Assembly: GCA_963832725.1 (NCBI GenBank)
Contig: CAWHVG010000005.1
Coordinates: 2,418,001-2,482,000, forward strand
Origin: JAEZBP01 sp963832725
GTDB taxonomy: Bacteria > Myxococcota_A > Polyangia > Polyangiales > Sandaracinaceae
Direction: 5' to 3'
Length of the DNA stretch: 64,000 nucleotides
In this document: positions 48,691-59,300 of the stretch, one piece after another
How positions within the stretch are numbered: position 1 is the stretch's first letter
Layout: the number at the start of each line of letters is the position of its first letter
Notes under the pieces: model-generated
What the model was told of the DNA's origin: nothing
Databases searched by the model: none
What the model saw: the letters and a program-made list of their open reading frames with translations, nothing else
Program-made: the position numbers and the translations under genes

Positions 48691-49248
48691 ATGGCCGCGG
48701 CCCTCGGCGATCCGAACGCGCGCGGCACGGGAAACGGAACCGGCGGTGGCAACGGCGACGGGCACGGCGCCGGCAACGGCCCCGGCAACGGCCCCGGCAG
48801 GCTCGGCTGCCCGGATCCGGTGGTCGGCACCTGGCGCTCGAACGTCCATCAGTGGTACCGCTGGTGGCAGCAGATGACGCTGCGCATCCGCCGCGAGAAT
48901 GGAGAGCTGCGGGGGAGCATCGAGAATCGAGAGTGGGGCCTCAACGCGTTCTCCGGACCGGAGCCAGGCGGCGCTTGTGTGGTGGTCGGCGACGACTACA
49001 CGTGGGCCATGCGAGCTCGCGGTCACCTCGACGGCGAACAGCTCGATTTCGGCGCGAGCGGTCGCCCGGTCCTGCTCTTCGTCCGCTGTGGGACATCGCG
49101 CGGCATCTACTACGCCGATTGCTTCAGCGGTCGATTGGACCGTGCGCACGATTGCTTCGACGCCGTGTGGAACGACGACCACTACAAGTTCGATGACCCG
49201 GTGTCGTTCCACCGGGTCAGCTGCGGGCAGATGCTCCAAGCCGAGTGA
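48691..49248 (+). CDS. Gly/Asn-rich and beta-sheet protein of unknown function
   Basis: The 185-residue frame starts MAAALGDPNARGTGNGTGGG, but an open Gly-rich frame extends upstream to about 48621, so a longer protein cut by IS110 is possible. The second part is compact: 'VVGTWRSNVHQWYRWWQQMTLRIRRENGELRGSIENREWG', 'CVVVGDDYTWAMRARGHLDGEQLDFGA', with Cys residues, looking like a lipocalin-type beta barrel. No family is recognised and no signal is visible, which fits loss of the N-terminus. Confidence 0.5.
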   Translation: MAAALGDPNARGTGNGTGGGNGDGHGAGNGPGNGPGRLGCPDPVVGTWRSNVHQWYRWWQQMTLRIRRENGELRGSIENREWGLNAFSGPEPGGACVVVGDDYTWAMRARGHLDGEQLDFGASGRPVLLFVRCGTSRGIYYADCFSGRLDRAHDCFDAVWNDDHYKFDDPVSFHRVSCGQMLQAE

Positions 49249-49269
49249 TCCGACTTGGGCTCGAAAGCC

Positions 49270-49479
49270 TCAGTGGCCGGGCTTCTGCGGCAGCCCGTCG
49301 GCGATCGGGTAGTAGTCGCCCTTCTCGGCCACGAAGATGTGCTTCTCGAGGACGACGCCGGTCGGCGCGTCGAGCGAGCCGGCGCTGATCGCCAGCATGT
49401 CCGAATGGCGCTCATGGCGAGCGCTCGGCCATTTGACGCGGAAGAGATTCTCGTGCAGAACGACGACCCTCCGGTACCC
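49270..49479 (-). pseudogene. GFA-family (CENP-V/GFA) gene fragment
   Basis: A minus-strand frame of 69 residues reads 'RHERHSDMLAISAGSLDAPTG', then 'HIFVAEKGDYYPIADGLPQK' and a stop at 49270. This is the C-terminal third of glutathione-dependent formaldehyde-activating-like (GFA) proteins ('HIFV-x-K-x-x-W/Y-x-I-x-DGLP'). The N-terminal CxCxxC zinc part is not found upstream, so the gene is truncated. The 49249-49722 gap contains nothing else. Confidence 0.6.
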
Positions 49480-49722
49480 AGAGGGACGACCTCGGCGCCG
49501 CCCGGAGCCTACGCCATGACGAGCATCCGCACCTCAGGCCAGCCCCAATCACGTCGCTATCGCGGCGAGTGGGCACCTTTGCGCGCGGAGGCTCCGGCGT
49601 TCGGCTGATCGTCTTCCATCGATCCCGTCCTGACCCGTCGAGCCACCGCGCGAAAGCCCGGTGGCTCGTCTCGTTCCGTCCATCAGTCACACATTCCGAT
49701 TCAGGAGAAAGAAAGGTTCACG

Positions 49723-50220
49723 ATGTCGGTCCTCGCGATGAAGGTCCTCGCGGCTCATCCCCACCCGAACGCGGACGCGCTGCGCGTCTACGAGCTCGGC
49801 GCGCCCGAACTGTCGCCCATCGTCGTGATCGCCAACCTCGAGAACGTCTACGAGGTTGGCGACGTGGTGGCGGTGGCTCGCGTCGGCGCGACGCTCGCCG
49901 ACGGCACGCAGATCCGAAAGGCGCGGCTGCGCGGCGTGGACTCGTTCGGGATGGCGCTCGGCAGGGTCGACGACGCGCCGGGGACCGATCTGTCCGCGCG
50001 CTTCGCCGCGGCGGCGCCGCCCGACGTGCCGGTGGTGAGCTGGACGAGCATCGAGCTCTTCCATCACGTCCGGCAGGGCGTCGAGGCAGCCGCCGAGGTC
50101 GAGGGCGCGACGCGGCCGGTGCGGACCTTCGTGAGATTGACCGCCACCAGCTCGGTGTTGGTGCGCGAGGCCAGCGGCGCGAACTGGGCCCGAGCGACGC
50201 GCGATGGAGCGAGGGGATGA
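49723..50220 (+). CDS. OB-fold (tRNA-binding-like) protein with a foreign 3' end
   Basis: Residues 1-90 are an EMAP/tRNA-binding-type OB fold ('VLAAHPHPNADALRVYELGAP', 'ANLENVYEVGDVVAVARVGATLADGTQIRKARLRG'). Residues about 105-140 ('WTSIELFHHVRQGVEAAAEVEGATRPVRTF') resemble the linker before the nucleotidyltransferase domain of Rnl5-type RNA ligases, which have such an N-terminal OB fold. The last about 30 codons (from 50131) come from a duplicated piece of the DUF3857 gene read in antisense. It is therefore probably a truncated ligase-like gene fused by recombination. The start has an AGGAGAAAG site upstream. Confidence 0.6.
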   Translation: MSVLAMKVLAAHPHPNADALRVYELGAPELSPIVVIANLENVYEVGDVVAVARVGATLADGTQIRKARLRGVDSFGMALGRVDDAPGTDLSARFAAAAPPDVPVVSWTSIELFHHVRQGVEAAAEVEGATRPVRTFVRLTATSSVLVREASGANWARATRDGARG

Positions 50221-50243
50221 CCCAGCCGCCCTGCCCGCGGCGC
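50131..50243 (+). repeat. direct repeat copy A of a DUF3857 gene segment
   Basis: This segment is nearly identical, apart from a 15-base gap and a few substitutions, to 52859-52984 in the same orientation. It includes the shared run GTGCGCGAGGCCAGCGGCG and CGAGGGGATGACCCA. It is a copied fragment, antisense to its gene of origin, that supplies the end of the OB-fold ORF. Confidence 0.85.
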
Positions 50244-50388
50244 CGACGACCCCGACGCCGCCGCCTACCGAGGCGCCTCGGGGGTCTTCCTCCAGTCGAT
50301 GATCTTCGGGATCACCCAGGACGGCTCGGGCCAGAACCTGGTGCGCGGACAGCTTCGAGCGCGTCGTCTCTCCCTGAACGTCCCGTTA

Positions 50389-51572
50389 GTCCCCTGTCGC
50401 CCAAATATCTTGCAAAAGTCTCCGCGCCGTGATCTACGGTGGGAATGGCACGTACCGGACGACCCACGACACGCATCGAGTTGAGCGACGACGACCGCGC
50501 CGCGCTCGAGCGCTACACGGCCCGCGCCCGTAGTGCGCGTCGGCTGGCGTTTCGCGCGCGGATCATCCTGGCCAGTGCGTCGGGGCTGAGCGATGTCGAC
50601 GTCGCAGCCAAGCTGCGCACGTCGGGCCATACCGTCGGTAAGTGGCGCAAGCGCTACCTGAAGGAGGGGATTGACGGGCTGGTCGACGAACCGCGGCCCG
50701 GCGCTCCGCGGAAGATCACCGACGAGGCCATCGAGAAGGTCGTGGTCGAGACGCTCGAGACCACGCCGAAGGGAAGCGACCCACTGGAGCACGCGCCAGA
50801 TGGCGAAGCACTTGGGCATGAGCCACACCACGGTCGGTCGCGTCTGGCGAGCGTTCGGACTCAAGCCGCATCGGAGCGAGACGTTCACCATCTCGCGCGA
50901 TCCGATGCTGATCGAGAAAGTGCGCGACATCGTTGGGCTCTACATGAACCCGCCCGACAACGCGCTGGTTCTCTGCGTCGACGAGAAGTCGCAGATCCAA
51001 GCGCTGAACCGCACCCAGCCCGTGCTCCCGATGCGGATCGGTGAAGTCGAGCGCCGAACGCACGACTACGACCGGCACGGCACGACGACGCTGTTCGCGG
51101 CTCTCGACGTGGCGACCGGCTACGTCATCGGAAAGTGCTACGCGCGCCACCGCGCCACCGAGTTCCTCAAGTTCCTCCGCGAGATCAGGCGAACGTGCCG
51201 AAGGACCTCGAGGTCCACGTGATCCTCGACAACTACGCCACGCACAAGACGCCGGCCGTGCATCGTTGGCTTGCCAAGCGCCCGCGGTTCCACCTGCACT
51301 TCACGCCCACGCATGCCTCGTGGCTCAACCAGGTCGAGCGCTGGTTCGGCCTACTCACGCAGCGGCAGCTCCGCCGTGGCTCTCACACGAGCGTCGCCGC
51401 TCTCAAGAGGGCGATCGAGGAGTTCACCGCCGTCCACAACGACGACCCCAAGCCGTTTCGCTGGACCGCCACCGCCGACGACATCCTCGCGAAGATCGCC
51501 CGCTTCGCGCAGCGCACCCTCACCGCCCACAACCCCCCGTGACTTCTGATCGAAATCAGGGATCCGGGGGAC
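50389..51572 (+). mobile_element. IS630-family insertion sequence
   Basis: The element is flanked by TA dinucleotides (50387-50388 and 51573-51574), the target duplication of IS630/Tc1-mariner elements. The ends match as inverted repeats: GTCCCCTG... on the left and ...CGGGGGAC on the right. Length 1,184 bp with one transposase reading rightward. Confidence 0.82.
50445..51542 (+). CDS. IS630-family DDE transposase, two frameshifts
   Basis: The ATG at 50445 starts MARTGRPTTRIELSDDDRAALERY. An N-terminal helix-turn-helix ('GLSDVDVAAKLRTSGHTVGKWRKRY') is followed by the DDE core: 'LCVDEKSQIQALNRTQPVLP' (D), 'HVILDNYATHKTPAVHRWLAKRP' (D), 'ASWLNQVERWFGLLTQ' (E). Breaks: about 50781 (GGGAAGCGACC needs one A less, giving 'PKGATHWSTRQMA') and 51183-51190 (GAGATCAGGCG needs one C more, GATCCAGG, giving 'EIQANVPKDLE'). 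Repaired about 365 residues. Confidence 0.85.
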
Positions 51573-52004
51573 TAGCGCGGAAGGGTGCGGATCACGAATC
51601 CGCCTCCGCTCCCACGCCGCGCCGGCCGGACCGCTCCGCGCCCACTCCTCGATGCGCACGCTGCGACCGTCGCGGTGCACGATCCAGCGCGACGCGTGGT
51701 CGGGCCCCGCCGCGATCTCGAAGCGCACGGTGTCGCCGCCGTCCTCCACCGTCAACGGCGCCCGCACGCCGTGCCTGACGCCGCGGTGCCCCGTGCGCAC
51801 CTCCTGACCTGTGCCCGCGCGGAGCACCAGCAGCGTCTGCGCGTCGACCTGCCAGACCCCCGCGTACCAGGGCGCGGCCGGCGCTTGCCCGAGCGCGGTC
51901 GCCGACCAGAGGAGCGCCCCCAGGCCCGCGGCGTACGTCGTCTTCGTCCCGGCGCGTCTCACGGTCCCGACATCGTACGCGACCGAGGCCGCTGTGTTCC
52001 CCAT
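51572..52004 (-). CDS. exported small protein of unknown function, one frameshift
   Basis: The protein begins MGNTAASVAYDVGT and contains a signal-like hydrophobic stretch 'TTYAAGLGALLWSATALGQA'; a downstream GTG could be the start. The mature part (about 110 residues) looks like a small beta barrel ('YAGVWQVDAQTLLVLRAG', 'VRFEIAAGPDHASRWIVHRDGRSVRIEEW'). At 51596-51600 GAATC must become GATC to read 'AWERRRIVIRTLPR' and stop at 51572, exactly at the TA next to the IS630. So the IS abuts but does not interrupt the gene. Function unknown. Confidence 0.55.
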
Positions 52005-52032
52005 CGATCGCGGCGCGTCTGCGCCGCACGCC

Positions 52033-52491
52033 TCAGCCGGCGACGAGCACCGCGACCCGCTCGGTGGGCGCGAACACCCAGTCGTCGCTGGCGACGTAGG
52101 CGCGCAGCCAGGGGCCGTCGGCCTCCGAGAGATAGAAGCCGCGGGGCGCCAGCTCGTCGGCGTCCAGGCGCGGCGAGAGCACCGCGATCCGGGGCTCGAT
52201 GGCCCGGTCCTTCCACGCGAGGCGCAGCAGCAGGGCGACCTCGTGCGGGCAGGGGGCCAGGCCGCGGGCGGGCAGCGCGGCGAGCACCGGCGCCAGCTCG
52301 CTGCCCTCGGGCCAGCCCAGCGAGGCCAACGTGTGCACGACCACCTGCACGGGGCGGGCGCACAGCGCGATCGGCACCCGCGGCAGCAGCTGCTCGCCGT
52401 AGGCGTTGTGGCGGACCCCGGCCTGCCGCAGCATCTGGCGCAGCTCCGGCAGGCGATGGCGACCCAGCACCATGGTCACGGACTCGGGCAT
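52033..52491 (-). CDS. hypothetical protein
   Basis: A 152-residue protein starting MPESVTMVLGRHRLPELRQMLRQAG. Soluble alpha/beta composition without membrane segments: 'RVPIALCARPVQVVVHTLASLGWPEG', 'RIAVLSPRLDADELAPRGFYLSEAD', 'RAYVASDDWVFAPTERVAVLVAG'. I do not recognise it. It ends 28 bases before the next minus-strand gene start (52004) and follows the DUF3857 genes in direction, so it may be cotranscribed. Confidence 0.55.
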   Translation of the reverse strand: MPESVTMVLGRHRLPELRQMLRQAGVRHNAYGEQLLPRVPIALCARPVQVVVHTLASLGWPEGSELAPVLAALPARGLAPCPHEVALLLRLAWKDRAIEPRIAVLSPRLDADELAPRGFYLSEADGPWLRAYVASDDWVFAPTERVAVLVAG

Positions 52492-52617
52492 GCGCCGACC
52501 CTGAAGTAGAACATCGATTCAGTCCGAATTCGCCGGAATCCGGGGAGACACGGACCACCCGCGACCCGTGTCTCCTCGATGCTGTGGCATCGCCTCGTCG
52601 CGCGCTCGGCGCCCGAC

Positions 52618-55600
52618 CTACATGTGGACGGCGATCTCGGCGTTCTCGGCCTCGTCGGCGGCGCGGCAGAAGGCGGCGAAGCGGCCGTACTCGTCCGCCG
52701 TGACGCGCATCCGCGGGATGCGGTAGGAGCGGTGGATCGAGAGGCCCTCGCCCTCCGCCTCGGCGCCGAGCTCGACGCGCGAGCCGTGCGCGCCCTCGAG
52801 CGTGCCGTCCCGCGGCGAGCTGACGATGGTGGCGCCCTCCGGGATGCTCACGTGCATCGTGAGATCGACCGCGAGGCCGGCCGCCACCAGCTCGGTGGTG
52901 GTGCGCGAGGCCAGCGGCGCGAACTGCGGACCGAGCGACGCGCGATAGAGCGAGGGGATGACCCAACCGCCCTGCCCGCGGCGCGCCAGCGAGCTCACCT
53001 CGACGTCGTAGCGCAGGACCACCGGCTGATCGGCGTTCTCCCGCCCGCTGATGGTCAGCCGGGTCAGCCGCGCGCCGGGCACCAGGCTGGCGACGTACGC
53101 CGACTCGAACTGCTGCTCGAGCTGCGCCTCCGGGATGCGCTCGAGCTGCTCGCGCCAGAGCACCGCGCCCGAGCCGTGGAAGGTCTCCACCACGCTCAGT
53201 CGCGCGCCGCCGTCACGGTTCAGGTCGAGGTCCACCTCCACCGTGCGCAGATCCGCGTCCAGCGGTCGCTCGGGCACCTGCGCCCGCTCGGCCTCCTCGT
53301 TCAGGATCATCGCGTCCATGCCGGCCAGCACCGGCGGCATGTAGCCGAAGGGCTGGCCGCGCGCGCCGGCGTGCAGCCAGAATCGGTCCCTCCGATCCCT
53401 GCAAGCGCACGAGGAGGTTCTGGTAGGTGTCGTCGTCCGGCAGCTCCGACTGATGCGAGTCGGCCGCGTAGCTCCGCACCAGCGCCAGCTCGGCGTCCAA
53501 TCCCGCCATCTCCAGCAGGTAGCGCAGGACGCGCGTCCAATCGCCGGTCCGCGCCGCCACCATCGCCGGCGCCAGCCCGAACACGCCGTCCGACTCCTCG
53601 ATGTTCTCGGCCACCCAGCGGTAGATGCGCTGCGCACGCTGCTCGATGGTCGAGCGCGCGGCGTCCTCGCCGAGGATCTCCGCCACCAACGTCGCCGCCG
53701 CCGGATCGTGCACGTCGCGATCGGCCATCACGTCGCGCAGGCTCTCGACGTACATGTCCCAGCTCGCGCCGCGGCCCCAGTCGATCGAGGGGAAGAACTC
53801 GCGCGGCGACACCGAGGCCGGCTCCTGCACCAGCGGGCGGCTGTCCTCGACGCCCCAGTGGTAGACGTGCAGCCCGTTCTCGTCGCGCTCCTCGGTCTCG
53901 GGCGCGTCGCCGCGCGGGTCGACCATCAGCTCGGTGCCGGGCGGGGTCACGACCGTGAGCTGGCTCTGGAAGAAGGGCGTCTCGTAGTTGCGGAAGTAGA
54001 AGCGGTCACCGACCACCCCGCCCGGATAGCCGGCCGGCGCGCCGTGCGGGCGCATGTACTCGAACTCGATGTAATCGCCCGGCGACAGGTTCGGGAAGCT
54101 GATGCTCTCCTTGCCGGCAATCTCGTCCGGCTCCAGCCGCCGGCCGTCCTCCTTCACCGTCTGCAGCGTCAGCATGTGAGCGTCTTCCGGCACGTGGAAC
54201 TCACCCATCGCGTCGACCGCCTCCTGGCTCTGCAGGCGGAAGATGTTGTGGGTCAGCTCCAGCGTGGAGCCGTCGTCGAACACCCGGTAGACGGTGTAGT
54301 CGAGCACGAGGACCATCGGCTCCTCGTAGGTGTGCCCGCTGGCCTCGAAGTCGTGGATGACCTGGGCGCCGTCGCGGCGGAAGCGCTCGAGCGGGCTGTC
54401 CCCGCCGAGGGCGCGGAGGACGCGGCGGAGCCCCATCATCGCCTCGGGCTCACGGGCGAGCGCCCCGGCAATCTGCTCGCGCGCCGCCTGCTCGTCGCCG
54501 CGCGCCATGGTGCGGTCGACCTCGAGCATCACGGGCCCCTCCGACTGGGGCATCCTCGATTCGAGCTGGCTCACCAGCCGCGCCACCGCCTCGTCGTCCC
54601 CCGCGCTCTGGGCCACGCGCAGCCGCGCCGAGATGACCCCGACCGGATTCTCCTCCGGCTCCAGCGAGGCCAAGCGGGTCAGCTCTTCGCCGGCGCGGTC
54701 CCACTGACGCCGACGCAGGTACGTCGCCACCAGCGCGTCGCTGCGCGCATCGCACTGGACCAGCGCCTCGGCGATGTCCATCTCGTCTTGCGCGTGGTTC
54801 TGGCGGCGGGCCTGGTTGAGCGCCGCCCGCTTGGGCCGGCAGGCGTCCGACACCACGTCCTCGGCGTGGGCGACCATCGCGTCCGCCTGCGCCTGCCAGC
54901 CGCGCTGCTCGAGCAGATCGATGAGCTGGAGCGGGAAGACCAGCAGCTCGGGCCAGTGCGCGGTCGCTTGACGCAGCGCATCGATCGCCGCCACGTCGCG
55001 GCCCTCCGCCGCCTCGAGCTGGGCCAGCGTGAGCCGCGGATACCACGCGTTCTCGTCGCGATCGGCCGCCCAACCGAGCAGACGACGCGCCGTGTCGTGG
55101 CGCACCTCGCCGCTGCGGAGCGGATCGTTGAGCGACGCGGCCGCGCCCACCACCAAGAACGCCGGCGAGCCGTCCTCGACCAGGTGCGATGCCAAGAGCT
55201 GGCGGGCCTTCACGATCTCGCCGCGGCTCATCGCGCGCTGGATGCGGACGTGCGCGGCCAGCAGGCTCTGCCCTTCCAGCTCGCCGCCGCCGGGCGGACC
55301 GGGCGTGCGCGACACGCTCAGCGCCAGCACCGGGTTCGGATGCCGGGAGACCACCTTCACGCGGACGAGATGCCGGCCCGCGCTCAGCTCCACGCCGTGG
55401 AAGGTCACCCGCCCGAGCGGCTCGCGGCGCCGGTCCAAGCGCGCGATCGAGCGGCCGTCGACGAAGACCTCCGCCGTGTTCGGCGTCTCGACGCGCAGCA
55501 CGTAGCGGCCCGCCTCCGGCGCCTCAATCGAAGTCTCGGCGTAGGTCGCGCCGGGCCCGCCGACCGGGCCGTTGCCGAGGTGCACGGCGCAGCCGCGCGC

Positions 55601-56371
55601 TTCCACCTCGCGCGTCTCCTGCTCACCGCGACCGGGGCCGTAGTCGTAGCGCTCGGCCAGCGTGTCGTCGTGCTCGGGCGCGAGCTCGCGGTCGAAGCCG
55701 ATCAGGTGCCGCGGACCGATCGGACCGGCCACCCTCCAGCTCGCCGGGCAGCCCTCCTGCTGCCGCAAGGCCTCCGCGCCCTCTCGGTCGCCACGCCGGT
55801 AGGCGATGTCGATCAAGAGATCCGCGATCGTGCTGCGCGCCCCGTCCGGGAAGCGCGTCGAAGCCGGGATCGCCGCCAGCGCCTCGGCCACGCGGGTCGG
55901 GTAGCCCTCGACGGCGTCGTCGAGCGACTCGATCTCGGCGGCCGCCACCTCGGCCATGGCCGGCGCCAGCGGATCCTCCGACTCGCGCGCCCGCTGGATG
56001 ACGTCGATGTAGGCGTCCAGCGCGTCCGACGGCTGACCGTGCAGCTCGCGCTCCACCGCGTGCAAGTAGTGCAGCCCGATGTCGTCCGGGCTGAGGGTCA
56101 GCGCGCGCTGAATGGCCGCATCGGCCCGCGCCGGATCGCCACCGTGCAAGAGCAGCTCGCCCTCGGCCAGCGCGCGCTGGGCGTCGGGATCGGTCGGCCG
56201 CTCGGAGGCGCGCTGCCGGAGCGTCTCGATGGTGGGCGCCGTGGGGTGCGCCGCGCCGCCGCAGCCGGCCAGCGGGAGGGCCAGCAGGACGACGCACCCG
56301 AGGATCGCCCGAAGCCGCGTCTTCGCCCGAACCTTCGCCGGAAGAATCTTCGCCGGAATCTCGGCCTTCAT
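52618..56371 (-). CDS. DUF3857/transglutaminase-like TPR lipoprotein with lost active site, one frameshift
   Basis: The ATG at 56371 overlaps the stop of the upstream paralogue (ATGA). A lipoprotein signal ends 'LLALPLAGCGG'. Then TPR-like helices (about 45-620), a DUF3857-type beta domain ('DYTVYRVFDDGSTLELTHNIFRLQ', 'LSPGDYIEFEYMRPHGA', about 680-830) and a transglutaminase-like domain (about 880-1010) follow. Where the paralogue has the catalytic 'GDCKDKA', this protein has 'GDWTRVLRY', and 'LYLDGTAE' is replaced by 'IWLHAGARG', so it is predicted to be inactive. The frame breaks at 53380-53384 (GAATC on plus): GATC gives 'GSEGPIWLHAGARG'. The repaired length is about 1,250 residues. Confidence 0.82.
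52859..52984 (+). repeat. direct repeat copy B (source copy inside the DUF3857 gene)
   Basis: Matches 50131-50243 as described there, with 15 extra bases (CGCGAGGCCGGCCGC region). This is probably the original, since it lies inside an intact domain of the giant gene. Confidence 0.8.
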
Positions 56372-59300
56372 CGCTCACCTCCGGGGGCCAGGGTCAGCCG
56401 CTGGCGAAGGACGCGGTCCGCCGACTCCACCCAGCGCCGGAAGGCGGGGTACTGCGCGGGCGAGATGCGGTCCTGGTTCAGGTCGAAGTGGGTGCGGGCG
56501 ACGACGTCGCGACCGTCGCGCGTCACCTGCACGCTCAAGTGGCCGAACTCCGACTCCAGGTCGCCTCCGTCCGGCAGCTCGTGGACGGTCCAGCCGTCCG
56601 GAAGGTGCACCCGCCGCTCCTCCACGTAGGAGCTGCGCATGCCGAGAATCGAGCGGGAGCTGCCGCTCCGAGGCCGGCGCCAGGTTGCGCACGAGCTCGT
56701 GGAGCGCCGTCGCGCCGATGCGTAAGAGCCGTCCGTCCCTCACCGCGAGCTGCGGCGCGTTCGCCCGCAGGTGCAGCCGAGCCGGCGTGTTGAAGTCGTC
56801 CAAATCGCCGAAGTCGCTCTCGGTCAGCTCGAGGCCCGGGAAGAGCCCGCGCATCTGCCGCTCGAGCCGCTCGTGCCGCAGCCCCTCGCTCTGATAGCGG
56901 GAGCGGTAGGCGGGAGCCTCCACGCCGCGGACCTCTTCGCTCAGCTCCACCGTGCCCGACCCGTCGGGGGTGAGCGTCAGCGCCACCTGGCGAGTGCGCT
57001 GGTTGTGCTCGGCCGGCAGCACCGGCGTCTGGGTCATCGTCACGTCCTCGGGCCCGACCCGGAGCACGGTCACGCCCTGATCCATCTGCGGGAAGTCCTC
57101 GATGCCGCTCTGCTCCGCCGTCCCGTCCAGATAGAGGTCCAGCTCCGGCACGTAGGCGATGGCGTGGTCGAAGACGGCCAGCGACGCCGGCTGATCCTGA
57201 ATGGAGCCGTTGCGCCGCGTCCGGAGCAGCACCAAGCGCGCGTCGATCCCGGCCTCGCGGAGCATCGTGTAGATGAGCGACGCCTTGTCCTTACAGTCGC
57301 CGAAACCGCGGCGGACGATGTCGGGCACCCGGTAGGGCAAGAACCCGTGGATGCCGAACTCCAGCGCCACGTAGCGGGTGTTGCGAATGACCCAATCGTA
57401 GATGCGCTGGACCTTGGTCCGCGTGTCGGGCGCGTCGTCGACCAGCCCGTGCACCACCTCGCGCAGGTGCTCGTCGGCGTAGAGCTGGTCGCGTACCAGC
57501 CCCCAGTACCAGCGGCCCACGTCCTCCCACGTCCGGTAGGTCGAGACGTGGAGATAGGGCGCCACGTCGGTCATGCCGGGCATCGAGGGCTCCGACGCCA
57601 GCGCCGCCACGTCCTCCACGTGGAAATGATCGATGTGGCGGCCGTCGTCGTCGGTGGTGTCGTGCGCCAGCCCCTGCATGTGCGGATCGTTGAAGTAGAA
57701 GTGCCGCGTCGCGGGCGTGATCAGCACGTAGTCGAGCCGCTTCACCGGCACCATCGACTGCAGCACCTTCAGGTCGCCGTAGTAGTCGTGGAAGACGTTG
57801 CGCGGCGCGACGTCGTCGATGCGGTAGCGGATCTCCACCACGTCGCCCGGCTCGAGATCCGGGAAGACGACCACCAGCGCGCGGGTGTCGTAATAGATCC
57901 GGTACCAGGGCTCGCCGAGCTCCCGCTCGAAGGTCCGCGTGGCCGAGAGCTGCTCACCGTTCCGGAAGACCCGCGCCTGGCGGATGTCCACCCGCTGCAC
58001 GTCCGGGTCGTACTGGATGCCATAGGTGCGCCACTGCCGAGCGCCCTCCTGGTCGTGGATCTCCACCGCCATCTGGTGGAAGCTCGAGCCGAGGCCGCTC
58101 TCGAACACGGTGTTGACCGTCAGGTTCTCGAGCACGGTCATCGGATAGCCGCCGCTGTTCTCCCCGCGGCGGGCCAGGAGCACGTCCGGCTCGGTGGCGT
58201 AGGCCTCGTCCCGCCGCTCCTCGGGCGAGAGCTGCTCGAGCAGCTCGCGCGTGTTGGCGTCCTGGGGCCGGAGCGCCAGCGCCCGCCGGAGCTCCACCGC
58301 GCCCGCGTCGCTCTGCCCGGCCCGGAGCAGCATCCGGCCGTGCGCCACGAAGAGCGAGGGCTCCTCCGGCGTGATCTCGATGGCCCGGCGCAGGGTGGCG
58401 AAGGCCTCGTCGAGCCGGCCGAGCGCCTCGTAGACCGAGGCGACCATCTGATAGGTGCGCGTCCGATCCCCGGCGATCGACTGGTAGACCCGGAGCTGCT
58501 CCAGCACGCCGTCGACGTCTCCGCGGGCGAGCGCGTCGTCCATCAGCGAGCGGCGCGCGCCGAGGTCGTCGTAGCGCAACGCCACCACCTCACGGCGCAA
58601 TCGGATGAGCTCGTCTTCCCGGTCGCAGGCGCCGGCGGCCGCTGCCCGGGCTCCGACCCAGGCCGGAGCGCGAGGCGCCAGCGCCGCCGCCTCGTCCACC
58701 CTCGTCCGCGCCGTCTCGGACAGCCCCAGCGCGCGCAGGATGTCGGCGGCCAGGAGCGTCCCGCTCATCCACTCGCGGCTCCCCTGCGGCAGCCGCGCGA
58801 TCAGAGGCAACGCCGCCTCCGGGCTCGGCCCCTCGCTGGCCACGTTGGCGGCCAGCAGGATCGCCGCCGGATCCTCGGGCGCCAGCTCTGTCGCCTGCTG
58901 CGCGAAGCGCATCGTCTCGCCGCGCGTGTTGGCCAGCGCCGCCGCCAGCCCCAGCCGGCGCACCGTCGGCTCCGCGTTCGCCGCCCGGGCCGAGAGATCG
59001 CGAGCGCGCTGCTCGGCCGGATCGTCCGAGCCCGTGTAGACCAGGTAGCGCGCGTAGTCCTCCAGCGCCTGGGCGCTCGCGTGCTCGCCCGACGCCGCCT
59101 CCTGGAGCGCCGCGAACGCCGCCACCGGCGCGTGCGGCAGGCGGATCGAGCCGTTGCCGGCCACGATGTCGCCAATCTCCTCGGCCGTCGCGGTGGAGCG
59201 GACGGTGATCCTCTGCGCCGGCTCGCCGCGCGCGTCGCCGATGCGCATGTAGAAGCCCCACACCCCGTCGGTCGCGCAGGTCTTGACCAGCACCCGGTTC

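Noticed and set aside
51572..51600. IS630 interrupting the small exported gene
   Set aside because: After restoring GATC at 51596 the gene reaches its own stop exactly at the IS flanking TA, so it need not be interrupted.
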